The notes under the pieces: model-generated | Seen by the model: only the letters and a program-made list of their open reading frames with translations | The model's database searches: none | Told to the model about the DNA's origin: nothing | Program-made: the position numbers and the translations under genes | Shown: positions 1 to 11,912 of the stretch, one piece after another | How positions within the stretch are numbered: position 1 is the first letter of the stretch | Layout: each line of letters starts with the position of its first letter | Assembly: GCF_963576545.1 (NCBI RefSeq) | Contig: NC_083651.1 | Span: 18,289,748 to 18,353,747 of the forward strand | Source of the DNA: Limanda limanda | Taxonomy: Eukaryota; Chordata; Actinopteri; Pleuronectiformes; Pleuronectidae | Direction: 5' to 3' | DNA: 64,000 nt

Positions 1-277
1 CACTGCACACTCGCATATACGTGCGCATACAAACACACCCACACCCCTGCCGTTTAAAGTGTTGATTTGTCTGAAATGACGCCACATTATCAACACAAGG
101 TGAATGATAGAGACACAGAGACCAGCATAAAGAAACTGACGGAGGCTTTTTAACAACGACATGTTCAGAGGAAGTGAAGTTGTTTGACTAGCAGCTTATT
201 AACCTCACATGTGGTGATATCCTCCCACTTCAAAAGCGCATCAAAAACAAATCCGTCCCTCCTCTGTTCTTCGACAG

Positions 278-352
278 GCGCCCATGTTCTCCTGGCCGCG
301 GCTGAGGGATGCAGACCCTGTGCTTCGCTGTGAGATGGCCTCCACTGGAGAA
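278..352 (+). CDS. cps1: cps1 exon (first in window)
   Basis: This exon follows a cag acceptor and ends before gtaagc. It encodes 25 residues, beginning [14 protein letters not shown] and ending MASTGE. It is the segment leading from the second ATP-grasp half into the regulatory domain. Both ends are phase 0. Confidence 0.93.
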
Positions 353-3300
353 GTAAGCACACTGTTAATACTTGTGTGTGTGGTTTTTTTTCCTCGATAA
401 TTTGGAGAGTCGTGTCCACAGTTACTCACGCCTGGTCTGTTCCTGTTGTTTTCTTGCAGGTAGCTTGTTTTGGACCAAACATTTATTCAGCCTTCCTGAA
501 AGCTATGCTCTCCACAGGCTTCAAGCTGCCACAGAAGGGCATCCTGATTGGAATTCAGGTAAGTCCACAGCCATCTGGAGGTCCACTCGCCTCCTGCTCT
601 AGGCTTCCTTTTGGCGCCTCCTGCTCATAAGACACCAAATGAGAGGAGCATCTCAACAAATCTTTTTGGTCATCGGCTTCTTACAATTCCCGCCTCGGTT
701 TGATTCACACCACATCTGACCTTGACTCTCGTGACTGTCAACTTTCATGAGACTTAAGACTATGATGAGCTCTCAAGTGATGATGTGTGAATAGGCTCAA
801 ATACAGTAATAGATGCATGTTACAGCTGAATGAATAAGAGGAAATACAGAGGCATCAGTAACCATCAAAACCAACACGATTCTAATTTAAATTATCTCCC
901 AGGGCGAAAAAAACGATTTACCCAACATGACAAAACTGCAGTATAAGGTATATAAAGAATTAAAACAATTACGTCACAAGAAATAGTAAATCATTGTTCC
1001 TGCATAATTGTGCCGCAAAATCATCTCGCTCCCGATCACCAGCCACAGAGATGAACTGTGAGCCTGGACAGTGTATTTAGATTTTAATGACACCACGTCA
1101 CATGAGTTTTAGTAATTAAGCCACCATGCGTTATCAAACTGTGAATTTGACTAATGCAGCAGAACAAAGCAGTTCCAAGTCTAGCTGTGTAATTGGTGCT
1201 CTTAGGGAAAAGGTCCACTTAAAGCAAGTACCCGGGGTCACATGCGCACAGTAACATGGCTGACAGGCAGCTATATATAATGTTGTCATATCCAGAAAGC
1301 ACAGAGACACAGTTGTAGAAGTGAAACGGCTTCATTAGATGTTTCTGCTGGATTTGATCCCTGTGTTAGTTCAGTTTGGAGAGGAGGAGACTTCTGGGGA
1401 TAATCTGATTCCTGGTAAAATAAACTCCTGAATCAAACCCTGACGTCCCCAAACTCTACCTTTTGTCATTGCTTCGTTTAAAAAAAATGCTTGCAGAAAA
1501 AATTAGAAATTGTTCACCGAGAATAAGATCGACACAGTTATGTGAAAAGTTAACTGTGGGATCAGTCATCCTTTATTGTATTTTAACAATTTTTATTTTT
1601 AAATATTAGAGTTTCAAAGATGTAGCTTCATTTATATCTATTGGTTCCAACCTTTTACAGTATCATTTTTATACTTCTTACCCTTGTTCTTGCTTCAGTT
1701 TATATCTTTGAAAAGCAATAAGATCATTGAATCACAAAGACTGTTTTGTAACACAATTTAAAATGGCTCCAAATCTACAGTTTTAATTAAATCAACCAAC
1801 TACCTGAATCCACAGGACAATTTAGAAGCAGGACCAGGACATTAAGGCAGATTCAGAACAGCCTTTCAGTGATGAACAGCAAATGATGGACTCTTCATGT
1901 TTGAACAGAAACTCGTATCAGAACACTCCCTGTGCTGGTATTCATATGTGTTAGCATTTTGTTTTTCATCAATCTGTCTTCTTCCCTTCCAGCATTCATT
2001 CCGACCCAATTTCCTGGCAACAGCGCACCAACTGAAAGAGGAAGGCTTCAAAGTGAGTGCTGAAACTCCACAGAGCTAACAAACAAACTTTCCTTCATGA
2101 TTATCAACAATGGTGCATAGAGAGCCTCCTGGTTCTTGGATTGCTACCCTTATATTTGAAATAAAGACGTACCCTCAATATCATTCATGCATGTCTGTAT
2201 ATGTGGTAATGTTGCCTTGTGTCTGTCTCCTAGCTCTTCGCTACTGAAGCTACCTCTGCATGGCTGTGTGCCAACGACGTGCCTGCCACTCCAGTAGCCT
2301 GGCCCTCGGAGAAGGGAGAAGAAACCAGTTTGCCTGGTATTAAGAGGTTGGGACGTGTTTTATTTTAAAATAATTTTGTATTAATTACAACACATTCATT
2401 GAAACATGGGGGAAACAAGCCAGCAAATGTGAGACTCTGAGTCAAATATTTTTTTCAGGGTGAGACTCGGTTTTCCTGAGGCAGTGCTTAAGTAATATGT
2501 AAACTATGATTCATTAGATCCAAAATTGGAATATCTAATCAGCATAAGATACTGCCTTAAGATCTGAGGGCATAGCCCCATTCATTATCACCCTAATATG
2601 CTTACAAGATCAAAGCAGATGAAGCAGACTCTGAAGTCCACAGTCGTAGGAACCAGACTGGGGCTGGAACGGGGAGGATGAGGAAAGTCTTATGTCAGAG
2701 CAATGCCAGACAAATTTGGGGAAATTCAGAAACAGAAGCAGCTCAAGTGTCTCGGTCTTTTCACTTAGCCATGGCTAACTATGGAGGAAAAAGTCACTAA
2801 TACTTTACTGAACTTAATAGAGCGCATTCATCCGCCAAGGTCCAACAGTCCCCCTCGTGAAACCACCTTTAAATTCAAAACTTGGTGGAAGGATACAGTA
2901 TTGGTCAGGTTAAGTTGCCGGAGGTACAACCTTTTTCCACAGCTTCTAGTAACACATAGTAATTGTAGCCGGCTGACGTGACTGAAATATTCAGGTAACG
3001 ATTCCACCAAAAAGTCATGATCGGGCGGTAAGGCCATTTGGACCATATGTTTGGAAATGAGCGAGTGCAGAAGAGGACGTAGAGGGAATGTAATGGGCCT
3101 GGATGGCATCAGCTGTGCAAAGTGGCATGGAGGCCAACCCTTTATAAAGCAGAACATGACCTTTGTTGTCACTGTCCTCCACATTTTCTATTAAAATCAA
3201 CCACTAATTCAGTGCTGTCTGTCAAGGCCTTCAAATGAAAAAGGCTACACAGAAGTCAGGACCTCAGTGTGTGTGCGTGTGTGTTTGTGTGTGTGTGTGC

Positions 3301-4309
3301 GTTTGTGATGCTATAAGTATTATAGAAAAGAGGCCCACAAAATGACTCGTAAACACAGCTACAACACAATTTTACGTTGAAAGTAAATTTTTCTAGTTAT
3401 TTTATTATGTCAGCTTTCTTTAATAAATAAACTAAAAAATATGTCATTTTTTGAAAAGCAAATTTTTGAAAAATACAAGAGCAGGCATGTTTAGATTTGA
3501 TCACTTGGAGTCAGAAAAACACCAAAACAAACTCACAGCAGTGGAGCTGAACAAGTTCATACAGCAACCATGTTAGAAAAGGTCTGAAAACTCAGCAGAA
3601 CAGTATTAGTCATGTTTCTGGGCCAGTAATATCAGTCGTTGACTCGATGGTCTGTTGATAATATTACACCTGACGCTTTAAGTGGTTTCCAATTTTCTGC
3701 TGTTATCATTATAGCTGACACCATTTTTTTGCTGTTTCTACAGACTGATAAGCGAAGGTCTCATTGACCTGGTGGTCAACTTGCCCAATAACAACTCTCG
3801 TCACCTGAAGGATAACTTCGTCATCCGCAGAATGGCTATCGACCACGGTGTTCCCCTCATCACCAATTACCAGGTCTGTAAATGTCATACCAATAGTGAC
3901 TGGCTTTCATACTCATCCTGAGATATTCTTCCTTTTTTTGTTGCATTTTTGCGTCTGTCATCAATCCCCCACCACGATAGATCCTGCGGGGGATCTCCTG
4001 CTTTGTTCTCACATCGGCTCCTGCAGACTTTCTGCAAAGTCCAGAGGCTTTCTCTCGGATATTTGTGTTAACATATACATCCCCTCTGGAGAATGCCTGG
4101 AAGATCACTGGAGTTCAGAGCATGTCTGAAAGCAGCTATACGGTTTCTCTTGCCTGATGAACTTTAGTCTAATGTTTTTCTTTTTGTGTTTTTAGGTGGT
4201 GAAGCTGTTTGCAGAAGCGATTCACTACGCAGGTGAGCTCGACTCCACCAGCCTCTTCCACTACCGGCAGAAAGAAGCCAAAGAAAGAGGAGTGAGACAG
4301 CAGATCTAG
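278..4309 (+). CDS. cps1: Carbamoyl-phosphate synthetase 1 (CPS I/III), last six coding exons (5'-partial gene)
   Basis: This is the C-terminal end of the ammonia/glutamine-dependent, N-acetylglutamate-activated carbamoyl-phosphate synthetase, a mitochondrial matrix enzyme that makes carbamoyl phosphate for the urea cycle; the fish form is usually called CPS III. Six exons join in frame: 278-352, 460-558, 1993-2052, 2234-2346, 3744-3873 and 4196-4309. All introns are GT-AG, and the two junctions around intron 4 are phase 2. Together they encode roughly the last 170 residues, which form the MGS-like regulatory domain. Recognisable stretches are [30 protein letters not shown] and INLPNNN-like VNLPNNN. 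Residues known in human CPS1 to bind N-acetylglutamate are present: both Thr of ATEAT, the Trp of VAW, two Asn of LPNNN and the Asn of DNF. CAD is excluded because its C-terminal domain continues into DHOase and differs at these motifs. The C-terminal tail after FHYRQ is longer than, and unlike, the human tail. Upstream exons lie outside the window. Confidence 0.96.
460..558 (+). CDS. cps1: cps1 exon
   Basis: Ninety-nine bases encode 33 residues, from VACFGPN to ILIGIQ, between a pyrimidine-rich ttcttgcag acceptor and a gtaagt donor. The [12 protein letters not shown] core is nearly invariant in CPS1 and CAD. VACFG rather than VAGFG favours CPS1. Confidence 0.95.
1993..2052 (+). CDS. cps1: cps1 exon (60 bp)
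   Basis: Twenty codons ([14 protein letters not shown] then KEEGFK) lie between a ttccag acceptor and a gtgagt donor. They match the QQSFRPRFLG...NEGFK region of CPS1. The exon is too short to stand out as an ORF and is identified by homology and splice sites. Confidence 0.93.
2234..2346 (+). CDS. cps1: cps1 exon with N-acetylglutamate-binding Thr and Trp
   Basis: This exon encodes [10 protein letters not shown] through to GIKR. It contains the two Thr of ATEAT and the Trp of TPVAW that contact N-acetylglutamate in human CPS1. It ends in phase 2 (AG|A completes an Arg codon with the next exon). The donor is gttggg, weaker than the other donors in this gene, but no better GT keeps the frame. 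Confidence 0.92.
3267..3306. repeat. (GT)n microsatellite in cps1 intron
   Basis: An imperfect GT run lies inside the intron between the exons ending at 2346 and starting at 3744. Confidence 0.9.
3744..3873 (+). CDS. cps1: cps1 exon with LPNNN motif
   Basis: The exon starts with the single base that completes the split Arg codon, then 43 codons from [10 protein letters not shown] to LITNYQ. The NNN of LPNNN and the Asn of DNF correspond to N-acetylglutamate-contacting residues in human CPS1. The acceptor is ttctacag and the donor is gtctgt. Confidence 0.95.
4196..4309 (+). CDS. cps1: cps1 terminal coding exon and stop
   Basis: Thirty-seven codons plus TAG follow a T-rich acceptor ending tttag. 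The opening [13 protein letters not shown] and SLFHYRQ match the family. The remaining 14 residues ([12 protein letters not shown] region) are charged and do not resemble the short human ending, so the last residues are lineage-specific or divergent. Confidence 0.93.
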   Translation: MVKLFAEAIHYAGELDSTSLFHYRQKEAKERGVRQQI

Positions 4310-5731
4310 AGCTTCCTCCTTGGACCTTCAAACACCTTTGGGGCACTTGGTAAAACAACAGTGTTAAGTGGGAGCAAAATGTTGTAATATCATTTCTTGT
4401 ATCTGTTTTCCCACTCCACTCAACGTGGCAGGACTTGCAGTCTGTTGGGAATTACTTAGACCAAAACTTTATAATGGTGAAGCCAACTGCTGTTGCAAGT
4501 TTCAGTTTCCACTGTGATAAGGTGCCTTTTAAAAGGGTTTGTGATCTATAATCTGGGATTTTACTCTACAATTTTTTATAGAATTGTGGTTAAATATAGA
4601 AAACTTTGTTGTGTTTGTCCTCCTTCAGTCAGACTTGCTTATAACTGTAAAAATTCAAGAAGGGTCCTAACTGTGATTTAAGTTTGCATCTGTAAATGTA
4701 AATACATTGTTAAGAATTGATTGTTGACCAGATGCTCTGCAGATCTTTCCTTAAACAGGTGTCCTCTCATGTTGCAGGAGGACAAACACAGTTAAAGAGA
4801 TTTTTATACTCGGTACTCCAAACATTCTTCCTATTAAAGTCTTATGAGTAAACTATAGATATGAGTTATTAGTTTACATTACTGTATAAAACCCCCCATA
4901 AAAGGTCAGTTATTATAATGTGATAACATGAGGCTAATGGCACTGCCTTTATTTCACAGTGTTTGCTGGTGTGTTACAGTTGTGGCTTTGCGTTTGTTTT
5001 GTATGTATGATCAGTGGGCCTATGTATGTATGCATTTTGTAATTTGAAATGACATTTTTCAACTTGTCAGCTCCCCCTTTGTTCATTTTAAAACCAATGG
5101 TATGCAAATAATTCAGCTTTAGACCAAAAATGGTTTTGAAAATGTATTATATGTTAAACATGTACTATGAGAATGAGTAGCAATTAGGGTCATAAGAGGA
5201 AATTTTAATTTTTCAAGAGCTCGACCCTCAGATCCTATCTTAAAAAGTTGATGACAACTGATGTGTTTCTATTTAATGTAGTGAGCGCTTCTACATTTAA
5301 TATTGGTCTGCATTTTTTAAACTGACACCATTTTTTTTACATTTATTAGCTGTTTTACATTAATTGGTGACCCACTACATGTTTTACTTGCATAAAATCT
5401 TTATGCAGCCATTTGATTCACTTACTTACTCTCTCCCTCTCTTCCCCAAAACACATTAACAACATACCCATTGGCCTTTATGGGCAGTACCATGAAAAGT
5501 CCTCCCACATTAGTGGCATTTGATATGCCACAGATCAAATGTCATTTTGTAACAAACACTGCACTCTTAAAGTACATTTAATTATGTATAGAAATAATTC
5601 CCCTCACTGTGTACATTTTGTGGTTGTCTTGTTCATGTTTGTGTTGTGTAAAATCCAGTGAATTACAATGAAGTATTCTCTCACATGATGTCTCCTCTGT
5701 TCTTTGTTGTTTGCACAGGACATGCAATAAA
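4310..5731 (+). other. cps1: cps1 3' UTR (probable extent) with two candidate poly(A) signals
   Basis: AT-rich non-coding sequence follows the cps1 stop. An ATTAAA at 4833-4838 would give a ~0.5-kb UTR. An AATAAA at 5726-5731, followed closely by a GT-rich ggggtgtc, would give a ~1.4-kb UTR. Which one is used cannot be told from sequence. No other gene is seen here. Confidence 0.55.
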
Positions 5732-6929
5732 ATCAGGGGTGTCCCAAACACATCAGCCTCTGCTTTAAACAGCCCATTCATATACAACACACAATATAAT
5801 GGGACTCTACAGTAGCCAAGAATGGACAAACCAAACACTGGCCCTAGAGAGTGCACAACTTATTCCTATTGAACAACTGAACTTAAGCTTTAGAATACTT
5901 GTCAAATGGTTTCTACAAGTCAATTCTAGTAATGCCAACAGTATGGATTTACAATTTCAAACAAAAGTCTAACCTGAATCTGACACAAATGTGGAGCTAG
6001 TAGTAACTTTTTCTATTCTTCGAGTTTAACTATTGTTTTGGCAACTTTATGTGCAGATAAAAAAATGCAAAAATGCAAACTTAATTACTTCTAGAGGGTA
6101 GGTACATGCAGCGTGTTGTACTTTTCTCCGTACTTTTCAATCGTTGAGCATATGTCATGTCCAATTAAGTAAGTGGAGCCTGAAGCAGTGCTGGGGCGGT
6201 TCACCAGATGCACACTTGCCATACCTCCCATTTAATCTATATCCTTTCAATTTGTTTTCCTGTAAAACATTGTAACTTGTCCAACTAAGTTTTCTTCGAC
6301 ACATTGTGTTATGTCAAAGAGAGATGGGCTCATTACTTCCCCCTGAGGTCCAAGGGGAGTATGCACCCATCTGTAGCTTACAGCTGGAGAGAACCACTGT
6401 TGAAGCGGAGGCCTATTCTCCTGACAATCACGGGGGCCTTTTCGACCACTTTAAAGCCATACTCTCACATATAGTGGAAACTGCTTATAGTGATCACAGA
6501 TATAATGATCGAAATGCTTGGGAAAGAATATTTGATTATAGTGATCAGGAATTTATTTTGGGTCCTATCATGCATGTTTGGACCATTGAAAGTAGAATAC
6601 AGCAGCTTCCCTGGCATTTCCTTAGTGACCATTTGGTTTCTCACTCGGTGGATCAGACTGACCTGAACAGGGCTGTAGCACAAGGCTTAACATGGGGACA
6701 GATTGCAAACTGTTTCAAATACACTCACCAGCAAACACCAGGCTAATGCTGGTATGAGGCATTACAGCATACTGCTAGCATAACAGCTGCAGGTTCCATT
6801 TACAGGCACAAGCTCTCCAAAGAGTGCTCGTATTGATTTGCCTGCAAATCCTTCTCAACCCTCCTCCAGCAGCTTTACCTTGGCTCACCAGCTCCAACTC
6901 CTCTGCCTCTGCTTCTGGAGCAGAGGTAT
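5732..6929. other. Intergenic, no gene supported
   Basis: Ordinary AT-rich sequence. The only long open frame is 146 codons on the + strand at 6306-6746. It shows no recognisable domain, no splice context and no Kozak-like start, and is treated as chance. Confidence 0.5.
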
Positions 6930-7163
6930 TCAATTAAAGGTCAAAGAGGTCCAGTTGGAGAAAATTTCCTCAAGCAAAGGAGAAAATGTTGCTGCCCTCT
7001 GGCTCTTCAGCTGAGCCAAAAAAGCTGCGATTTCCCTCCGGATGGACCAGAGGTAGTCCAGCACCCTGCCTTTGATGAGCCGCCTCATGAAGTTGTGCAG
7101 CATGTGAAGCTGATCGGAAGAGGATGCTCTGAGCCCTATCATTCTCATCATCGTGTTCTTCAC
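6930..7163 (-). pseudogene. Decayed hAT / ZBED-type transposase fragment
   Basis: A 77-codon minus-strand frame resembles the middle of hAT-family transposases of the ZBED5/FAM200 type. A segment like VKNTMMRMI precedes HNFMRRLIKGRVLDYLW, where the family usually has HTEVRWLSRGRVLxRVFEL. It is followed by IRREIAAFLAQLKS, where the family has LRxEVxxFLxxxKS. The conserved Trp and Ser of VRWLSRG are lost, and the frame ends just before the expected LNLxLQG motif. I see no flanking transposase exons and no terminal repeats. The resemblance is from memory of the family pattern and is moderate; a chance ORF remains possible. Confidence 0.42.
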
Positions 7164-10100
7164 CTCAGCGTGGTGTCATGGTGGAGCATAAATTACACCA
7201 TGGTAAGAGATAAACTCAGGATTGTCCTTCTTTCTTTCCACAGCTTTTTTCTCTACCTATCACGACCGCTCATACAACAGTGATTATTGAGACCACCTCC
7301 TCTTTTACATGGGTACATGTCCTCCCTGCTGGTACTGGTCTGAAGAGATGTAACATATACAGCTCTTCGCAGAACTCGCTCGTTGTTAAAGAACCCATTC
7401 TAACTAAGTCTAACCTGATGGCCACATCCAGCGGTGCAAGCTTATTCTGGGTTAACATTTACTTTTTATTTAATGCGTGACAAGGCTGCCTGATTTTCTT
7501 TTCCCCCAAGTATCTTTTTGTCACTTCACTCTTTGACGACCTTAATCAATTCTTTTTTTGTATTTTTTTAATGTTGACCACTAAAATCCAAGCAACTACG
7601 ATTCTCAACGAATCGTTTATTTTCAAAGTTTCCTTCAGATGGGGTTTAAGTGTGTAAGTTTGTTCTAAAGCTTTGTGGCCGGTCTCATTGCTACTTTTAA
7701 TAATCATTATAGTCTCAGAACATAAATCTACTGGTGTCAGACTGCTGCCAATGGGAATGTCCGTCAAGTCTTAATTGAAACTTCTGTTTTCCAATTCCAC
7801 TTCAAGTCCACCTTCTTCCTTCTAGAGTAGGCCTTTGGACATTACTTGTATCTGAGAGAGATATCGAATATAAATATATATAAATATAAACAAGATTTCA
7901 AGGAAAGGTTCCATGTTTTTGCGTTTCTTCACCTTGCTCTCACACACATACAGAGAGAATATCAAATTTTGTTTAAGCAAAGTCTCAAATCCTGTTCAGT
8001 TGAGCTAATTCTAACTCAGCAGCCCAGGGCCATCAGAGTCACGATTCACTGCAGGAACAGTAACCAAGCAACAGGGCTGCTTGTGAGGTTCTTTGCAGAC
8101 AATAACTCGAGGGTAGACCCCTATGTCTTGAGCAGCATGTCTGTAAATCCTACTTTGATTAAAGTGTAGTGTTAAATATAATCTCAATCTGTTATTATGA
8201 AAAACTGATCTTCTGTTTTAGATTTGATGGCCTTGAGTCATCCAGCAGTACGTCGAGTCCTGAGTTTCTTTATCTGGGCAATACTTCTAATGTAAAACTG
8301 ACAAACATGTCTGCAAACCAACACGACATCTCTGTGTTTGTTAAAGTTACATTTAATTTAATCAGTTTTATAAACAATGCTGAAGCCTATTCCCAGACTA
8401 AATGTCCTTTTGAACCTGCTTAACTCAAAGTGAATTGCACATTGACTCATTTTAGTTGTATATTTAGCCTCGAACTACAGTGGCCAGCCATACGTGTATT
8501 TGATGATGGGGCAAATTCTTAGGACTGCTTGAGAGACAAAAAATTCTGTGGAAATAATATCTTTATTTAAGCCCAGACTTTTCAAGTGTTCACCCTCTTC
8601 TCTCCAAGTTCGGATCACTTAAAGGTTTCTCACTGTGACAGTGGGGGTTTGTGTGGTACCAGTCGAGCAGCTGTGTGCAGAGGAGTTCACAAAGACTGCA
8701 AGGCCCTTTGTGAAGTGAGTGTTCTGATGCTGCTGGGCCCAGTAAACTATAACATGCAATGCTTCGAATAAGGGCACTTCCCAGGGATAATTGAATCTAT
8801 AGATGGATGTCACGTTGCCTTCAAGTGTCCATTTACTCCTGATGTTGAGGAGAACAGGAACAATCTGCAGCTATCCAACTGAGCCAGAAAAAAGATACAT
8901 CAATGTTCTAGTTTAACAAGTATACATTAAGACCTTCTCCTGGTGTATCTTAGCCTCAGTCAGGTAAAGGACTTGCACTTGATTAAATCTGTATGGGTCC
9001 AGACACTAAGAACAAAAAGGACATCTGAAATGTACTTTCTTGTAAGATTTAAATATTACTGTTACAAAATTGTATCACATACATAAAAAAGCACGCTCAT
9101 CAGTCAAATTTCAAATACAAAGTCGAAAGCTTGACGTCTGATGATGTCTGATGTCTGTGGACTGCAATGGGGGATAGGGCAGGGATTTAATCAAAAGCAT
9201 TCAAATTAGTAATGCACAGTTCTTGTTTCCAATGTACTCATGAATATGTACAGACAACTATTATTGGGTTATTTTGATAAAGTGGAAATCTGACAAAGCC
9301 AAGTTCTGAAGTGCGTAGGAACTCAGTCCCTTCCTTAAGCTGCATCCTTGACTTGAAAAGCATTAAGGGCTTTAGAGTTTTTAAATCAAGGAGGTTGCCT
9401 TTGTTTTATTCAGGGTTTATGCTGAATATCAGAAAAGTTAAGTGATAAACATGCCACTTTGTTTACAATTTTAAAGAAGGTGCAACATGTTTCACTTCTG
9501 TCAAGCCGTGTTAACAGTAACAGTGAAGTTCCAATAGTGAGTTGAACTTGAGGTTAGATTTTTTACTAACCTGTTTGCAAAGTCAAGACAGAACCACCAA
9601 GCCCTTGTTTGAAAAGTCTGCAATAAGACAGTTTGTGCCACATTTAGTCAGAGTAGCTGAATGTGATTGCAGCTAACCTACGGTTGTCTTTGGATGTTCC
9701 TTGAGGGTACGTGCTGTGGAAATTTAACAAGCAGTCGTGGGACTTTTCCCCCTATAATCCACTGTGGCGGATATTAATCACTGATTTAATTACAGATTAG
9801 ATTGGACCAATTTAACCTATTCTTAAGAAAAGAATTACAAAAAGTATATCGGGTCCACATCTACAGCTTTATCTACACTCGTATCAGGTGTGTCTGCTTG
9901 GCAGTGCCAGTGACCACTTACACATTCAGAATCATATTAGAGGTTTTTACGTCAAGTTTGATCTCCAATTTTAACATATAGATACTTTTTTTTAATCCAT
10001 ATGTTGATTGAAATAAATCTGTAGCCAACAAAGAAAAGAGCCAGCTGCTTGAAGAGCTTTTGTAATTAAACTGCATTAAGCAGCCAATGTTGGTACATAG

Positions 10101-11290
10101 TACATGAGGGTTGTTAAAGGAGAAACAGAAACTTAGGCCAATCACAGCAGAACACAGTGGCCTAACTTCCAACCTGTGCCCGCTAATACAAAAAGATATG
10201 CCTGCTTAAATCAAACAGAATAACTGGCTCTGTCAGACTTTGTTCCTGCTTTTTTTCAGACAGATGAATGACGCATCCAGAAATTTTAAATAATGCACTG
10301 TTTCTCTACATTTCTCTTGCTGGCATGAAAAGAAAGACCTGCTGTTTTTCATTGGAGGCAACAAATAAACCTGGCTAATTGATATGCGTTTTTCACACTG
10401 TGCTAAATGAATAATTTATGGTGGAGAGGACCAGACTGAGCATCCCTGTGGGATGAGTCACGCACTGAGCAAGTCGGAGGCCAATCACTACGTGTGCAAG
10501 TGTGTTCAAAGCAAGTGGCAACGCAGAGAACCAGAGGACACTATGTACTGCCACCCATACCTACTACCATGTGAAGCTACTTCTAACAAAGTTAGCGTCC
10601 GTACGTAACCGTGTGTTAAAGTAATAATAATTACAAACTAAACTATTATCAATGATAAGAGGTTTGTCAGTGTGGCTAGGTAACATTAAGTAGCTATTAT
10701 TTGTAACCTTAAGGCTCATTTATGATGCCTTTAGGTACGAAATATATCTGTTTTTAAATATTTAAACGTCACCACCCACACTTCGATGTCAAGAAAAACA
10801 AACATAGCGACAGTGGAGGAGGTTGTGATAATGAACCTCTTAAGAAAGTCCCTGTCCTTGTGCCCAAGCGAAGTAACATCATACAGTTCAGTTGCCTGTA
10901 CTTACTTAACAACAACCATTATTTCCCCCCCGTGTCTCACGGACTGTCATCTCAGGATCTGCTTTTATTGCCAAGAAGGTCGAATTTGCTGTGCGGACAA
11001 TGTGCACAACTATGGACGTAACAAGTGAAGAGCACCAGCTGGACGCTCCATCCCTTTCCATATATGGATCTAGCCTTGAGAAAAATTTGCCTCTCTGTTA
11101 CAATTCAGTCATAACAGAACAGAACATAAGCCCAGTAAACGTTGGCATCTCATTGTTCATTCACAATAGTTTAGCAGATGGAAATGAACTAATTTAAGTT
11201 CACGATAAACCCCAGAACATTTTACACCAAGTTAATGAATGAAGGTTAGTTGAACATTAGTTGGCATATGTTGTTATTGAATAATAAGAA
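7164..11290. other. Intergenic, no gene supported
   Basis: AT-rich sequence with only short open frames (none above about 110 codons, none with a recognised motif). No paired terminal repeats or tandem arrays were seen. Confidence 0.5.
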
Positions 11291-11304
11291 ATTAATTAAT
11301 ATTT

Positions 11305-11502
11305 TTGATGACAGGCTTTAAACCCAGCCCCACCCTACCCATCACTCTTCGAGACTCCCCAGTTGTCACTGCGGAGTCCTTCCGCTTCTTGGGCACCATC
11401 ATCTCCCAGGGCCTCAAGTGGGAGCTGAACATCAGCTCCCTCACCAAAAAACTCAACAGAGGATGTATTTCCTGCGGTACAGTAAAAATGTTTAATATGT
11501 AG
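11305..11502 (+). mobile_element. LINE reverse-transcriptase remnant (non-LTR, 3' part of ORF2)
   Basis: A 65-codon + frame contains VVTAESFRFLGTIISQ, then LKWELNISSLTKK. This is the hallmark stretch near the C-terminal side of the reverse-transcriptase domain in teleost non-LTR retrotransposons, usually VESFKFLGxxIS...W..N...l.KKa.qRlyfLR. The expected QRMYFLR continuation is lost where the neighbouring tandem repeat begins. It is a dead fragment; the exact clade (L2, Rex or RTE) cannot be decided by eye. Confidence 0.75.
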
Positions 11503-11893
11503 GTAGTCAGAGAAGTCATGAACACAGGCATATCAGTCTCCCTCTGAACTTATTGAGCAAAGTGTTTTTATAGTACTTTGAAATATCCAGGAAAGAACTG
11601 ATTTGATTGTACACATGTTGGACTCTACTCCAAATCTATACAGTAAAAATGTTCGATATTCAGTATGTAGGTAGTCAGAGGGGTGTCTCTCTCTGAACTT
11701 ATCGAGCAAAGTGTTTTTATAGTACTTTGAAATATCCAGGAATGAACTGATTTGATTGTACACATGTCGGACTTTACTTTGAAAAATCTCCAAATCTATA
11801 CAGTAAAAATGTTTGATATACAGTATGTAGGTAGTCAGAGAGGTCCTGAACACAGGCATATCAGTCTCTCTCTGGAATTATTTAGCAAAGTGT
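11479..11893. repeat. Tandem repeat, ~160-bp unit, ~2.6 copies
   Basis: Units begin with acagtaaaaatgtt at 11479, 11640 and 11800, so the period is 160-161 bp. They share tatgtaggtagtcagag, gagcaaagtgtttttatag and gatttgattgtacacatg blocks. Copies differ by small indels; the middle unit lacks the cctgaacacaggcatatc block seen in units 1 and 3. The array begins inside the LINE remnant. Confidence 0.9.
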
Positions 11894-11912
11894 ATATATA
11901 TATATATATATA
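11892..11912. repeat. (TA)n microsatellite
   Basis: A pure TA run at the end of the 160-bp tandem array. Confidence 0.85.

Noticed and set aside
6306..6746. 146-codon + ORF
   Set aside because: No recognised domain, and frames of this length are expected by chance in 64 kb of six-frame sequence; no splice or poly(A) context.
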